Shown here: positions 17,073 through 26,648 of the stretch, piece by piece
How positions within the stretch are numbered: position 1 is the stretch's first letter
Layout of the letters: the number at the start of each line of letters is the position of its first letter
NCBI RefSeq assembly: GCF_001547525.1
Contig: NZ_LNJP01000003.1
Coordinates: 1,364,001 to 1,428,000, forward strand
Length of the DNA: 64,000 nucleotides
Source: Burkholderia anthina
GTDB lineage: Bacteria; Pseudomonadota; Gammaproteobacteria; Burkholderiales; Burkholderiaceae
Direction of reading: 5' to 3'
The notes under the pieces: generated by a model
Told to the model about the DNA's origin: nothing
Database searches by the model: none
The model's input: the letters and a program-made list of their open reading frames with translations, nothing else
Translations under genes and position numbers: made by a program

Positions 17073-20000
17073 GTGAACAAAAATACGCATCGCCTGGTGT
17101 ATTCCAGGCTTCGGGGTATCGTGGTGGCCGTCGCGGAGACGGCGACCGCCGAGGGCAAATCCGCAACAGCCGAGGTGCGCGCACGTCGACGCTCGTCGAT
17201 ATCCGGTGTGCACGTCGTAGCAGCGGGCGTTGCTGCGCTTGGCATGTTCCCCACCTTATCCGGTGCGCAGATCGTGCCGACGCCGGGCACCAGCACGCAC
17301 GTGATCCAGACGCCGAACGGCTTGCCTCAAGTCAACGTGGCGCGACCGTCGAATGCGGGCGTCTCGGTCAACACCTACAACCAGTTCGACGTACAAAAGG
17401 CTGGCGCGATCCTGAACAACTCGGCCACGATGGTTCAGACGCAGCAGGCGGGCTGGATCAACGGCAACCCGAACTTCGGCGCCGGGCAGGCCGCGCGGAT
17501 CATCGTCAATCAGGTCAACAGTCCGAATCCTTCCCAAATTCGTGGCGCTTTGGAGATCGCCGGCTCCCGGGCGGAACTCGTCCTCGCGAATCCGTCGGGC
17601 ATTTATCTTGATGGCGCGTCCTTCATCAACACCAGTCGCGCAACCCTCACAACGGGCGCGCCGTACTACGGCGCCGATGGTTCGCTCGCCGGTTACAACG
17701 TCAACCGCGGGCTCGTGACCGTCTCGGGTGCCGGTTTGAATGCAACCGGTACCGATCAGGTGGATCTTATTGCTCGCGCGGTACAGGTGAACGCGGCGGT
17801 CTACGCGAAGAACATGAACGTGATCGCCGGTACGAATCAGGTCAATCACGACACGCTTGCCGCGACGCCGATCGCTGGCGATGGCCCCGCTCCGTCAGTC
17901 GCGATCGACGTGAGCCAGTTAGGCGGTATGTATAGTAATCGGATCTTCCTGGCGTCCAACGAGTTCGGTGTCGGGGTGGCCAACGCTGGCACGATCGCGG
18001 CGCAGGCCGGTGACCTGACGCTGCAATCGAACGGCCGGCTCGTGCTGACCGGCAAGACCACGGCGAGCGGCAATCTCGCACTGTCGGCCGCCGGTGGCCT
18101 TCAGAACAGCGGCACGACGTACGCGCAACAGTCGGCGTCGGTGAATACCGTCGCCGATCTGACGAACACCGGCACACTCGCGGCGCAACAGAATACGACT
18201 GTGAACGCCGGCACCGTCAATTCGACGGGTACGCTCGGCGCGGGTGTGAACAACGATGGCTCCGTCGGCCGCGGTGGCGACCTGAACGTCTCGACGTCGG
18301 GCCAATTGAGCGCAACCGGCCAGAATGTGGCCGGCGGCAACGCGTCGCTGACGGGCGGCAGCGTGAATCTTGCCGGCGGCCAGACGGCAGCGAACGGCAA
18401 TCTGTCGCTGAACGCGACGGCCGGCGACATGAACCTGTCGAACGCAACGACGAGCGCGCAAGGCGACGTCCACGCGAATGCTTCGGGCACGATGATCAAC
18501 GATCACGGCAACCTGTCGAGCGGCGGCAGCACGACGCTGACCGGCGGTGCCCTCTCGAACCAGAGCGGCAAGGTTTCGTCACAGAGCGCGTTGTCGGTGA
18601 ATGTCGCCGGCCAGATCGCCAACCAATCGGGCGAACTCGTATCCGAAAGCACGGCCGACCTGCGTGGCGGTGATATCGCGAACAACCAGGGCACTATTCA
18701 AAGCGCGGCCGGCATGACGGTGGCCGGCGCGTCACTGGACAACACGGCGGGGCGGATCACGTCGCTCAACGCAGACGGCCTCTCGGTCACGACGAGCGGC
18801 CAATTGATCAATGCGGCGGGCACTACCGCGAACGGCGCGCAAGGCGGTGTGATCGGCGGCAATGGCGATGTGTCGGTCCAAGGCGCAAACGTTGTCAATC
18901 GCGGCGCGATCACGTCCAACACGAATCTGCGGGTATCGGGCCAGTCGGTCGACAACGGTAGCGGCACGCTGCAGGCTGCGCAAAAGATAGCGGTCGATGC
19001 GGGCGCGCGCTTGATCAACAACGGCGGCTCGATCGTTGGTCAGACGGCCACGGTCAGCGCGACGACGCTCGACAACAGCGCCGGCACCGTGCAGGCCGAC
19101 CAGATGTCGCTGACCGCGACCGACCTCGTGAATCACAGCGGCACCATCACGCAGACCGGCGCCGGCGCGATGAACGTGAACGTGTCGGGCACGCTCGACA
19201 ATTCGAGTGGCGGTACGCTGCAAACGAACAGTACCGACCTGACGCTCGCGCCGACGGCACTCGTGAACGACGGCGGCACGATCACGCATGCTGGAACCGG
19301 CACGCTGACGCTCGGCAATGGTTCGGGCTCGGTATCGAACGTCGGCGGCGCAATCGCGAGCAACGGGCGCGTGGTCGCGCAAGCCGGTACGCTGAACAAC
19401 ACGTCGGGCTCGTTCAACGCGCAGAACGGACTGACGGCAACCGTCGGCGGTACGCTGAATAATGCGAGCGGCAAGCTGCTGTCGAATACGGATCTCGGCG
19501 TCACCAGCGGTACGCTCGCGAACGACGGCGGCCAGATCGGTGCCGGCACGAATGCGACGCTCCGCACGGGCTCCATGACGAATCAGGGCGGCTCAGTCGT
19601 CGCACCGAACCTGTCGGTCCTCACCGATTCCACGCTCGACAACAGCGGTGGCAAGCTGGAAGCCAATCAGCTCGCACTGACGGCCGCGAACCTCGTGAAT
19701 CACGGCGGTACGATCACGCAGTATGGATCGTCGGCGATGGGGATGAACGTCAGCGGCACGCTCGACAACTCGGCCGCCGGCGTGATCCAGACCAATGCCA
19801 CGGATCTGACGCTTGAGCCGGCCGAGTTGAACAACGCGGGCGGCACCATTACGCATGCCGGCACCGGCACGCTGACGATCGCACCGGGCAATGGCGCCCG
19901 CGCGCTGAACAACGCGTCGGGCACCATCGTGACGAAGGGACAAGCTATCGTCAACGCGGCTTCCTGGAACAACGCGAGCGGTATTCTTGCCGCGCAGCGC

Positions 20001-23000
20001 GGTATCAACGCCACGATTGCGGGTGACGTGAACAACGCACAGGGCCTGCTGCAATCGGACGCGTCGCTGTCGTTGAAGAACGGTGGCGCTCTGTCAAACC
20101 GCGGCGGGCACATCCAGGCGGGGCAATCGACTCCGAGCGACACCAGCACGCTCGCCATTCAATCCGCGTCGATCGACAACGCGGACGGCGCCATTGTCGA
20201 CCTCGGCGTCGGCAAGATGACGGTGCAAGGCGGCAGCCAGATCGCGAACAGCCATGCCGGAGGTGTATCAGGCATGGGCGCTATTACCGGCAACGGCGAC
20301 GTGACGGTCAGCGCGGCATCGATCAGCAACACGCAGGGCGGGCAGCTCAGCGGCGCGTCGCTGCACGTACAAGGCAACACCCTCGACAACAGCGGCGGCA
20401 CCATCGGCAACGTCACGAATTCGAACGGCGACGTGGACGTCACGACGACCGGCGCGATCACGAATACGAACGGACAGATCAGCTCGACGCACGATCTGTC
20501 GGTGTCGGCGGCCACGCTGCTGGACGGCGGCACGTACAGCGCAACGCACGACGCCAACGTGAACCTGCAGGGCGACTACACGGCGGCGTCCGATACGCAG
20601 TTCAACGTTGGGCACGATCTCGCCTTCACGCTGCCCGGCACCTTCACGAACATTGCGAACCTGCAATCGGTCAACAACCTGAGCGTCAACGCGGGCAACA
20701 TCGTCAACGTGGGCGCGTTGACTGCCGGCGGCCTGCTGCACACGCAATCGATCAATCTGACGAACACGGGTGCGCTCGTGGGCGCCAGCGCGTCGCTTAA
20801 CGCCGTCAATACGATCTCGAACCTCGGCCCGACCGCGCTGATCGGCGCATCCGACAGCAACGGCACGCTCGAAATCCTCGCACGCGACATCGAAAACCGC
20901 GACGACACGACTGCGACCGATTCAATGGCGACGACCGCCATCTTCGGGATGGGCAAAGTCGTACTGGGAGGCGGCAAGGACGCGAGCGGCAACTACACGA
21001 ACGCGGGGCTCGTCAACAATGTGTCGGCGCTGATCCAGTCCAGCGGCGACATGGAACTGCACGCGGACAAGGTGACGAGCACGCGCCGCGTGATGAAGAC
21101 GTCCACCAGCCAGATCGATCCGGCACTGCTCGCGCAGTTCGGCATCAGCATGTCCGGATGCGTGGCGGTGTACATGGATGCCTGTGCCGGCCGAGACGTG
21201 CACTGGGTCGACCTGAGCAAGCCCGAACAGCGAGAGCTCTTTCTGGATTTCGTGGGCGGGGTTCCGACCGATCCACCTCACGGTGGGCAGTGGAATAGCG
21301 GCTACCAGAAGACGACGTACTATGCCGACAGCGCAACGGCGACGACCGTGACCGACATCAGTCCGGCCGCGCAGATCGTGTCGGGCGGCAAGATCGACGC
21401 ATCTTCGGTCGGCACGCTGCAAAACTACTGGAGCAATATCGCGGCGGTCGGCGACATCAAGGTGCCGGGGCACTACGACGCCGACGGCTGGGCGGCGACC
21501 GGGCAGAAACTGCCGGGCGTGACGGTGTCCTACTCGGGGCAATACCACTACAACAACTACGACAACACTGAACACGACTGGCAACTGCCGTTCGGCAATG
21601 CGCCGTTCGTGACGGGGCGCCCGGGTGGCTATACGCAGGCGGCGCCGGCGTCGATCAAGGATTACACGCTGCCGGGCTATTTTTCGACGCTGAGTTCCAA
21701 CGGCACGATCTCGGGTACGGGTGTGAGCGTCAACAACTCGGCGGCCAACACATCGATTCCGTCGCTCGGCTTGTTGCCGGGACAGTCGGTGCCGGGCCTC
21801 ACGCCCGCCAATTTGAGCGGTAACGCGAGCGGCGCGAAATCGGGGGCGTCGTCGGTGCACGGCGGTCCGCCGGCGCCGGTCGATCCGATCATCGCCAGTG
21901 CAACGGCGCTGAACGTCCTGAATAACCTCACCATTCCGCAAGGAGGCTTGTTCAAGCCGACCACCGCGCCGAACGCGAGCTACGTGATCGAGACGAACCC
22001 GGCGTTCACGAACCAGAAGAACTTCATTTCGAGCGACTACTTCTTCGGACAGCTCGGCGTCGACCTCACGCATATCCCGAAGCGGCTCGGCGACGGCTTC
22101 TATGAACAGCAGCTCGTACGCAACCAGCTGACGGCGCTGACCGGCAAGGCGGTGCTCGGCCCGTACGCGGACCTGCAGACGATGTATCAGTCGTTGATGA
22201 CGGCAGGCGCGGATCTGTCGAGGTGGCTCGATCTTCCCATGGGCGCGAGCCTGTCGGCCGGGCAGGTGTCGAAGCTGACCGGCAACGTGATCATGATGGA
22301 GACGCGCGTGGTCGACGGCCAGTCGGTGCTGGTGCCGGTCGTATATCTCGCGCAGGCGAATCAGCAGAATATCAACGGCCCGCTGATCAGCGCGACGAAC
22401 ATCGATTTCCAGAATGCGCAGTCGTTCACGAACAGCGGCACGATCAAGGCCGACAACACGCTGGAGATCCAGGGCAAGCAGATCGACAACGCGTTCGGCG
22501 CATTGCAAAGCGGTGGGCTGATGTCGCTGAAGACCGACAACAACATCGATCTGACGTCGGCCAACGTGAAGGCTGGCAGCCTGCAGCTGGATGCCGGGAA
22601 AGACCTGGTTCTCGATACGGCGACGAAGACGAACACGCGCGTGAGCCGGGACGGCGCGACGAGCGTGGTGACGACGCTCGGGCCGACCGCCAAACTCGAC
22701 GTGGTGGGCAATGCGTCGATCACGACGGGCGGCAACTTCCAGCAGAACGCGGGCAACGTGTCGGTCGGCGGCAATCTCGGGATGAATGTCGGCGGCAACT
22801 GGGATCTCGGCGCGGTCCAGACCGGCGAGCACAAGATCGTGCAGCGCGCGAACGGCGTGTCGAATACCGACATCAACAAGGTCACCGGCAGCACTGTGCA
22901 GGTTGGCGGTGCTTCACTGATTGGCGTCGGCGGAGATCTAACGGCCAAGGGTGCGCAGATCGACCTCGGCCAAGGCGGGGCGATCGCAGCCAAGGGCAAC

Positions 23001-26000
23001 GTCACGCTCGGCGCAGCGAGCGCGACGTCGACCGTGAACAGCAACAGTTCGGGCAGCGATAGTCACGGCAGTTACGCGGAGACGCTGCACACGTCGGATC
23101 AGGCGCTGACCGGGACGACGCTTAAAGGCAGCGACACGGTCACGATTGCGTCGGGCAAGGATCTCACGATCAGTGGCAGCACGGTTAGCCTCGACAAGGG
23201 GAATGCGAACCTGATGGCGGCCGGCGACGTGAATATCGGCGCAGCGACCGAAACGCATGAGCTGAACTCACACGAGACGCATAGCCACAGCAACGTCGTG
23301 AGCGGCGTGAAGGTCGCGAGCGGGATCGACCAGACGATGACGCTGAATCAGGGTAGTCTGGTATCAGCGGACGGTGCGAACATCGTCAGTGGAAAGGACG
23401 TCAATGTTCAGGGCAGCACCATCGTCGGAACGAATGACGTGACGCTCACGGCAGCGCGTAACGTAACGGTAACGACGTCGCAGGATACCTTGCAGTCGTC
23501 GAGCTACTACAACAAGAAGGAATCCGGGCTGATGTCGGGCGGCGGACTGTCGGTGTCGGTGGGCAGCAGTTCGCTGAAGACAACCAACCAGAGCGCCGAG
23601 GTGTCGAACAACGCCAGCACGATCGGCTCACTGAACGGCAACCTGAGCATCGCGGCTGGCAACGATCTGCACGTGACCGGCAGCGACCTGATCGCGGCGA
23701 AGAATCTCAGCGGGACAGGCGCGAACGTTACGATCGACGCCGCGCAGGACAAGAACCACCACGGCGAGACGCAGGAAGTGTCGAAGAGCGGCCTGACGCT
23801 GGCGCTGAAGGCGCCGGTGATCGACGCGGTATCGAACGCCGTTGGTCAATCGCGTGCGTCCAGCAATAGCCAGGATGGTCGCGCGGCAGCGTTGCATGGG
23901 ATGACCGCGGCGAGCGCGGCGTGGGATGCGAACATGGCTGCGGGCGATGTGGTCCGGGCGCTGGGGGCGGGCGAAACGCCTCAGTTCAAGGTCGAACTCA
24001 GCGTCGGCAGCAGCCATAGCAAGAGCGCGTTTACCGAGAACAGCGTGACGAATCGCGGCTCGAATGTGAACGCCGGCGGAACGGTGGCATTTGCGGCAAC
24101 CGGCAACGGTCAGCCGGGCAGCGGCAATGTGACGATCGCCGGCTCGAACGTGAACGCGAGCGATGTGATTCTGGCGGCGAAGAATCAGGTCAATATCGTC
24201 AATACGACGGACACCGATTCGACGCGCAGTACGAACGACTCGAAGAGTGCGAGCGTGGGCGTGTCGGTCGGCACGGGCGGCTTTGGTATCTCGGCGGCGA
24301 TGTCGAAAGCCAATGGCGACGGCAACAGCGATCTGGCCACGCAGAACAACAGTCACGTGAATGCGGCAAACGGCGTGACGATCATTTCGGGCGGCGATAC
24401 GAATATCATCGGCTCGAACGTGAACGGCAACCAGGTGAATGCCGATGTGGGCGGGAACCTGAACATTGTGAGCGTCCAGGACACGTTGTCGAGCGCGGCG
24501 CATCAGTCGAGTTCGGGTGGCGGTTTCAGCATCAGTCAGGGTGGCGCCAGCGCGAGCTTCAGCCAGAGCAAGGGGAATGCGTCGGGCAGCTATGCGGGCG
24601 TCAACGAGCAAGCCGGTATTCGCGCGGGCGACGGCGGCTTCAATATCAACGTCACCGGCAATACCGACCTGAAAGGCGGGCTGATCGCGAGTAGCGCGGA
24701 TGCGTCGAAGAATTCGCTGACGACGGGTTCCCTCTCGTTCTCGGACATCCAGAACCAGTCGCACTACGACGCGAGCTCGAGCGGCTTCAGTGCGAGCGCG
24801 ACGGCCGGCGACGGCGGGATGAACTACAGCACGCACGGCAGCACGTCGGGCAAGAATGCAGGCGGCGCTGCGCCGATGCTTGGCCAAAACGACAGCGGTA
24901 GCGACAGCGCGACGACGAAGAGCGGCGTGAGTGCGGGGACCATTACGATTACGGATTCGGCAAACCAGAAGCAGGATGTGGCGGGCTTGAACCGCGACAC
25001 GACGAATACGAACGGTACGGTCGCCAAACTCCCCGACATGCAGAACCTGCTGGCCAATCAGTCGGACATGATGGCGGCAGCCAGCGCGGCCGGCGAAGCG
25101 GTGTCGCGCCGGATTGGGGATTACGCGGACAAGATGATGAAAGACGCCGCCGCGAACGGTGACCAGGCCGGCGTCGAAGCGTGGAAGGAAGGTGGAGCGA
25201 ACCGCTCACTGATGCAAGGTGCCGGCGCGGCGCTGGTGACGGGACTGGCTGGCGGCAACGCGGTCGGTGGCGCTGCCGGCGCGGCGATTGCATCGATCGC
25301 GTCGGGCAAGCTGAACGAGCTGAGCAGCGCGATCGCCGGCAGCGATCCGACCGGCAATGCCAATATGAATCAGGCGCTGGGCAACATCGTGGCGAACGCG
25401 CTTGCGACAGGTGCGGGCGCCGCTGTAGGAGGTGAGGCGGGAGCGTTCTCGGGGTACAACGTTGATCGGTTCAACCGTCAACTGCATGCCGAAGACAAGA
25501 CGCTCGCGAAGCAGCTCGCCGATAAAAGCAAGGGGAAATACACGCAAGCGCAGATCGAAGACCAGATGCGTATTATGGGCGCCAACGTGAACGGGACGAA
25601 CGAGTCGGGTGCGCCAGCGACGCTGATTGGTCAGTTGCCCACCGATTCGGGGGCGCGATGGGTGTCGGGCGGCACGACCAGTGATGGGAAAACGATTCTC
25701 ACGCAGCTTACAGCACAGCCTAATCCGGAATTGCAGACATACATCGCGACGAATGCGGGATCGGTCCCGGCGGGTGACGTGCCGCGCGTTATTTATGCTC
25801 CCAACGGAAGCGGTGGAAGCTGGAACATAACGGGACCGTTTACGAAGTTCGACCAGTCGGATGCGAACTATGTGAAGGGCACGACTGCGGATATGGCGTC
25901 GATGGTGTCGAACACCGCAGGGTGGATTTCGTCAACTGCGGCAACTGGGGCTGCCGTGCCGTCACCCTTTGCTCCAGCGTTTGGAACAATTGCATACGGA

Positions 26001-26252
26001 GCGACGGTTGTAGGTATCGGTGCTGACGCCGTGTCCCAACTGGTAAGTCCCAATGCAGGTCAATACACTTACGAGGGTGCTTTGGCACTGGGTGGTCAAG
26101 TGGTTGGGGATAAAATGCCTATCGCGTCGCTGGTCATCAATGGCACATCCGAAGTCATAAAAAAGCAACCATTCTCAACAACGATCAGCAACTGGGTTGG
26201 ACAGCAGCTGAATTCTATTTTCGGTCCGAGCGCTGACAAGGGAAAGAAATGA
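17073..26252 (+). CDS. bcpA: CdiA/BcpA contact-dependent inhibition exoprotein (filamentous haemagglutinin family)
   Basis: 3,059-residue two-partner-secretion exoprotein that carries a C-terminal toxin to neighbouring cells. It begins at GTG with an extended signal peptide (MNKNTHRLVYSRLRG, ESPR type) and a Sec signal ending near residue 66. The TPS secretion domain follows with NPSG at 173-176. FHA-type repeats fill residues ~300-1270 and ~1760-2680. Between them is a non-repetitive block (about 1276-1640) in the place of the receptor-binding domain, then a conserved block starting YVIETNPAF. A Gly/Ala-rich pretoxin region leads to NRQLH at 2801-2805; the remaining ~259 residues are the variable toxin end. 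The canonical ELYN motif of Burkholderia BcpA is not seen. The toxin end is Ala/Gly-rich and hydrophobic, suggesting a membrane-acting toxin (inference). Overlaps bcpI by four bases. Confidence 0.93.
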   Translation: MNKNTHRLVYSRLRGIVVAVAETATAEGKSATAEVRARRRSSISGVHVVAAGVAALGMFPTLSGAQIVPTPGTSTHVIQTPNGLPQVNVARPSNAGVSVNTYNQFDVQKAGAILNNSATMVQTQQAGWINGNPNFGAGQAARIIVNQVNSPNPSQIRGALEIAGSRAELVLANPSGIYLDGASFINTSRATLTTGAPYYGADGSLAGYNVNRGLVTVSGAGLNATGTDQVDLIARAVQVNAAVYAKNMNVIAGTNQVNHDTLAATPIAGDGPAPSVAIDVSQLGGMYSNRIFLASNEFGVGVANAGTIAAQAGDLTLQSNGRLVLTGKTTASGNLALSAAGGLQNSGTTYAQQSASVNTVADLTNTGTLAAQQNTTVNAGTVNSTGTLGAGVNNDGSVGRGGDLNVSTSGQLSATGQNVAGGNASLTGGSVNLAGGQTAANGNLSLNATAGDMNLSNATTSAQGDVHANASGTMINDHGNLSSGGSTTLTGGALSNQSGKVSSQSALSVNVAGQIANQSGELVSESTADLRGGDIANNQGTIQSAAGMTVAGASLDNTAGRITSLNADGLSVTTSGQLINAAGTTANGAQGGVIGGNGDVSVQGANVVNRGAITSNTNLRVSGQSVDNGSGTLQAAQKIAVDAGARLINNGGSIVGQTATVSATTLDNSAGTVQADQMSLTATDLVNHSGTITQTGAGAMNVNVSGTLDNSSGGTLQTNSTDLTLAPTALVNDGGTITHAGTGTLTLGNGSGSVSNVGGAIASNGRVVAQAGTLNNTSGSFNAQNGLTATVGGTLNNASGKLLSNTDLGVTSGTLANDGGQIGAGTNATLRTGSMTNQGGSVVAPNLSVLTDSTLDNSGGKLEANQLALTAANLVNHGGTITQYGSSAMGMNVSGTLDNSAAGVIQTNATDLTLEPAELNNAGGTITHAGTGTLTIAPGNGARALNNASGTIVTKGQAIVNAASWNNASGILAAQRGINATIAGDVNNAQGLLQSDASLSLKNGGALSNRGGHIQAGQSTPSDTSTLAIQSASIDNADGAIVDLGVGKMTVQGGSQIANSHAGGVSGMGAITGNGDVTVSAASISNTQGGQLSGASLHVQGNTLDNSGGTIGNVTNSNGDVDVTTTGAITNTNGQISSTHDLSVSAATLLDGGTYSATHDANVNLQGDYTAASDTQFNVGHDLAFTLPGTFTNIANLQSVNNLSVNAGNIVNVGALTAGGLLHTQSINLTNTGALVGASASLNAVNTISNLGPTALIGASDSNGTLEILARDIENRDDTTATDSMATTAIFGMGKVVLGGGKDASGNYTNAGLVNNVSALIQSSGDMELHADKVTSTRRVMKTSTSQIDPALLAQFGISMSGCVAVYMDACAGRDVHWVDLSKPEQRELFLDFVGGVPTDPPHGGQWNSGYQKTTYYADSATATTVTDISPAAQIVSGGKIDASSVGTLQNYWSNIAAVGDIKVPGHYDADGWAATGQKLPGVTVSYSGQYHYNNYDNTEHDWQLPFGNAPFVTGRPGGYTQAAPASIKDYTLPGYFSTLSSNGTISGTGVSVNNSAANTSIPSLGLLPGQSVPGLTPANLSGNASGAKSGASSVHGGPPAPVDPIIASATALNVLNNLTIPQGGLFKPTTAPNASYVIETNPAFTNQKNFISSDYFFGQLGVDLTHIPKRLGDGFYEQQLVRNQLTALTGKAVLGPYADLQTMYQSLMTAGADLSRWLDLPMGASLSAGQVSKLTGNVIMMETRVVDGQSVLVPVVYLAQANQQNINGPLISATNIDFQNAQSFTNSGTIKADNTLEIQGKQIDNAFGALQSGGLMSLKTDNNIDLTSANVKAGSLQLDAGKDLVLDTATKTNTRVSRDGATSVVTTLGPTAKLDVVGNASITTGGNFQQNAGNVSVGGNLGMNVGGNWDLGAVQTGEHKIVQRANGVSNTDINKVTGSTVQVGGASLIGVGGDLTAKGAQIDLGQGGAIAAKGNVTLGAASATSTVNSNSSGSDSHGSYAETLHTSDQALTGTTLKGSDTVTIASGKDLTISGSTVSLDKGNANLMAAGDVNIGAATETHELNSHETHSHSNVVSGVKVASGIDQTMTLNQGSLVSADGANIVSGKDVNVQGSTIVGTNDVTLTAARNVTVTTSQDTLQSSSYYNKKESGLMSGGGLSVSVGSSSLKTTNQSAEVSNNASTIGSLNGNLSIAAGNDLHVTGSDLIAAKNLSGTGANVTIDAAQDKNHHGETQEVSKSGLTLALKAPVIDAVSNAVGQSRASSNSQDGRAAALHGMTAASAAWDANMAAGDVVRALGAGETPQFKVELSVGSSHSKSAFTENSVTNRGSNVNAGGTVAFAATGNGQPGSGNVTIAGSNVNASDVILAAKNQVNIVNTTDTDSTRSTNDSKSASVGVSVGTGGFGISAAMSKANGDGNSDLATQNNSHVNAANGVTIISGGDTNIIGSNVNGNQVNADVGGNLNIVSVQDTLSSAAHQSSSGGGFSISQGGASASFSQSKGNASGSYAGVNEQAGIRAGDGGFNINVTGNTDLKGGLIASSADASKNSLTTGSLSFSDIQNQSHYDASSSGFSASATAGDGGMNYSTHGSTSGKNAGGAAPMLGQNDSGSDSATTKSGVSAGTITITDSANQKQDVAGLNRDTTNTNGTVAKLPDMQNLLANQSDMMAAASAAGEAVSRRIGDYADKMMKDAAANGDQAGVEAWKEGGANRSLMQGAGAALVTGLAGGNAVGGAAGAAIASIASGKLNELSSAIAGSDPTGNANMNQALGNIVANALATGAGAAVGGEAGAFSGYNVDRFNRQLHAEDKTLAKQLADKSKGKYTQAQIEDQMRIMGANVNGTNESGAPATLIGQLPTDSGARWVSGGTTSDGKTILTQLTAQPNPELQTYIATNAGSVPAGDVPRVIYAPNGSGGSWNITGPFTKFDQSDANYVKGTTADMASMVSNTAGWISSTAATGAAVPSPFAPAFGTIAYGATVVGIGADAVSQLVSPNAGQYTYEGALALGGQVVGDKMPIASLVINGTSEVIKKQPFSTTISNWVGQQLNSIFGPSADKGKK
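19068..20201 (+). repeat. Two tandem 567-base (189-residue) units inside bcpA
   Basis: Unit 1 begins at residue 666 (LDNSAGTVQADQ) and unit 2 at residue 855 (LDNSGGKLEANQ). Both contain, at matching offsets, NHxGTITQ, NVSGTLDNS, TNxTDLTL and GGTITHAGTGTLT. The period is exactly 567 bases. Similarity fades toward the end of unit 2, so its right border is approximate. Such units come from duplication within the beta-helical filament. Confidence 0.7.
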
Positions 26253-26506
26253 GACTAATCGAAGATGGTAATTTCGCAGGGTGGCTGAGGGTTGTACTTT
26301 TCTTGATTGGCTTAGCCGTGGCTGTGGGGGGGCTTGGATTTGACCAAATGCCCCGATGGATCAGAGCCGGGGCATTCATCCTTGGCTTTGCGACAATGGC
26401 GCTTGGCGGTATTTCTAGTCGAGCGCATATGCTTAAGATTAAACCATTTGGCGGTTCGGCGTGGCGTAAAGCAAAGAAGACATACCGGGAAGATAGCCAT
26501 AAATGA
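26249..26506 (+). CDS. bcpI: Candidate CDI immunity protein with two membrane helices
   Basis: 85-residue protein encoded directly after bcpA with an ATGA overlap, the position of the immunity gene in bcpA-bcpI-bcpB loci. Two hydrophobic segments (about residues 10-30 and 38-57) are joined by a short turn containing MPRW, and the C-terminus is basic (SAWRKAKKTY). It has no recognisable family. Immunity proteins must bind the cognate toxin; an integral membrane immunity protein is expected when the toxin acts on the inner membrane, which fits the hydrophobic C-terminus of this BcpA. Base composition is lower in GC than in surrounding genes, as is common for horizontally exchanged toxin/immunity cassettes. 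Function is inferred from position and topology only. Confidence 0.7.
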   Translation: MRLIEDGNFAGWLRVVLFLIGLAVAVGGLGFDQMPRWIRAGAFILGFATMALGGISSRAHMLKIKPFGGSAWRKAKKTYREDSHK

Positions 26507-26517
26507 GGATTGTATAA

Positions 26518-26583
26518 ATGACTATCTTGACAGTGTTGGGCCGGGCACTTTTTGCTTTAGTCTCGATTGAGATTATTAGGTGA
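26518..26583 (+). CDS. Micro-ORF of 21 codons between bcpI and bcpB
   Basis: Encodes MTILTVLGRALFALVSIEII-R, one hydrophobic segment. It starts 11 bases after bcpI, preceded by a weak purine stretch. It occupies the place where some Burkholderia loci carry the small gene bcpO. It may be a real small membrane protein, the trace of an older immunity gene left by cassette exchange, or chance; sequence alone cannot separate these. Confidence 0.3.
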   Translation: MTILTVLGRALFALVSIEIIR

Positions 26584-26648
26584 GTAGCGGTGACTTTTGA
26601 GCGATTCCGCTAAGAAATCGAAGTCCGCGAGTACATGTCTAGAAAAAT

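Noticed and set aside
18200..20600. Repeated short motifs resembling a CRISPR array
   Set aside because: The repeats are in-frame coding repeats (beta-helix units) of imperfect identity, without uniform spacers.
20922..22832. 636-codon frame antisense to bcpA
   Set aside because: Antisense of exoprotein repeats; many His/Arg stretches and no domain.
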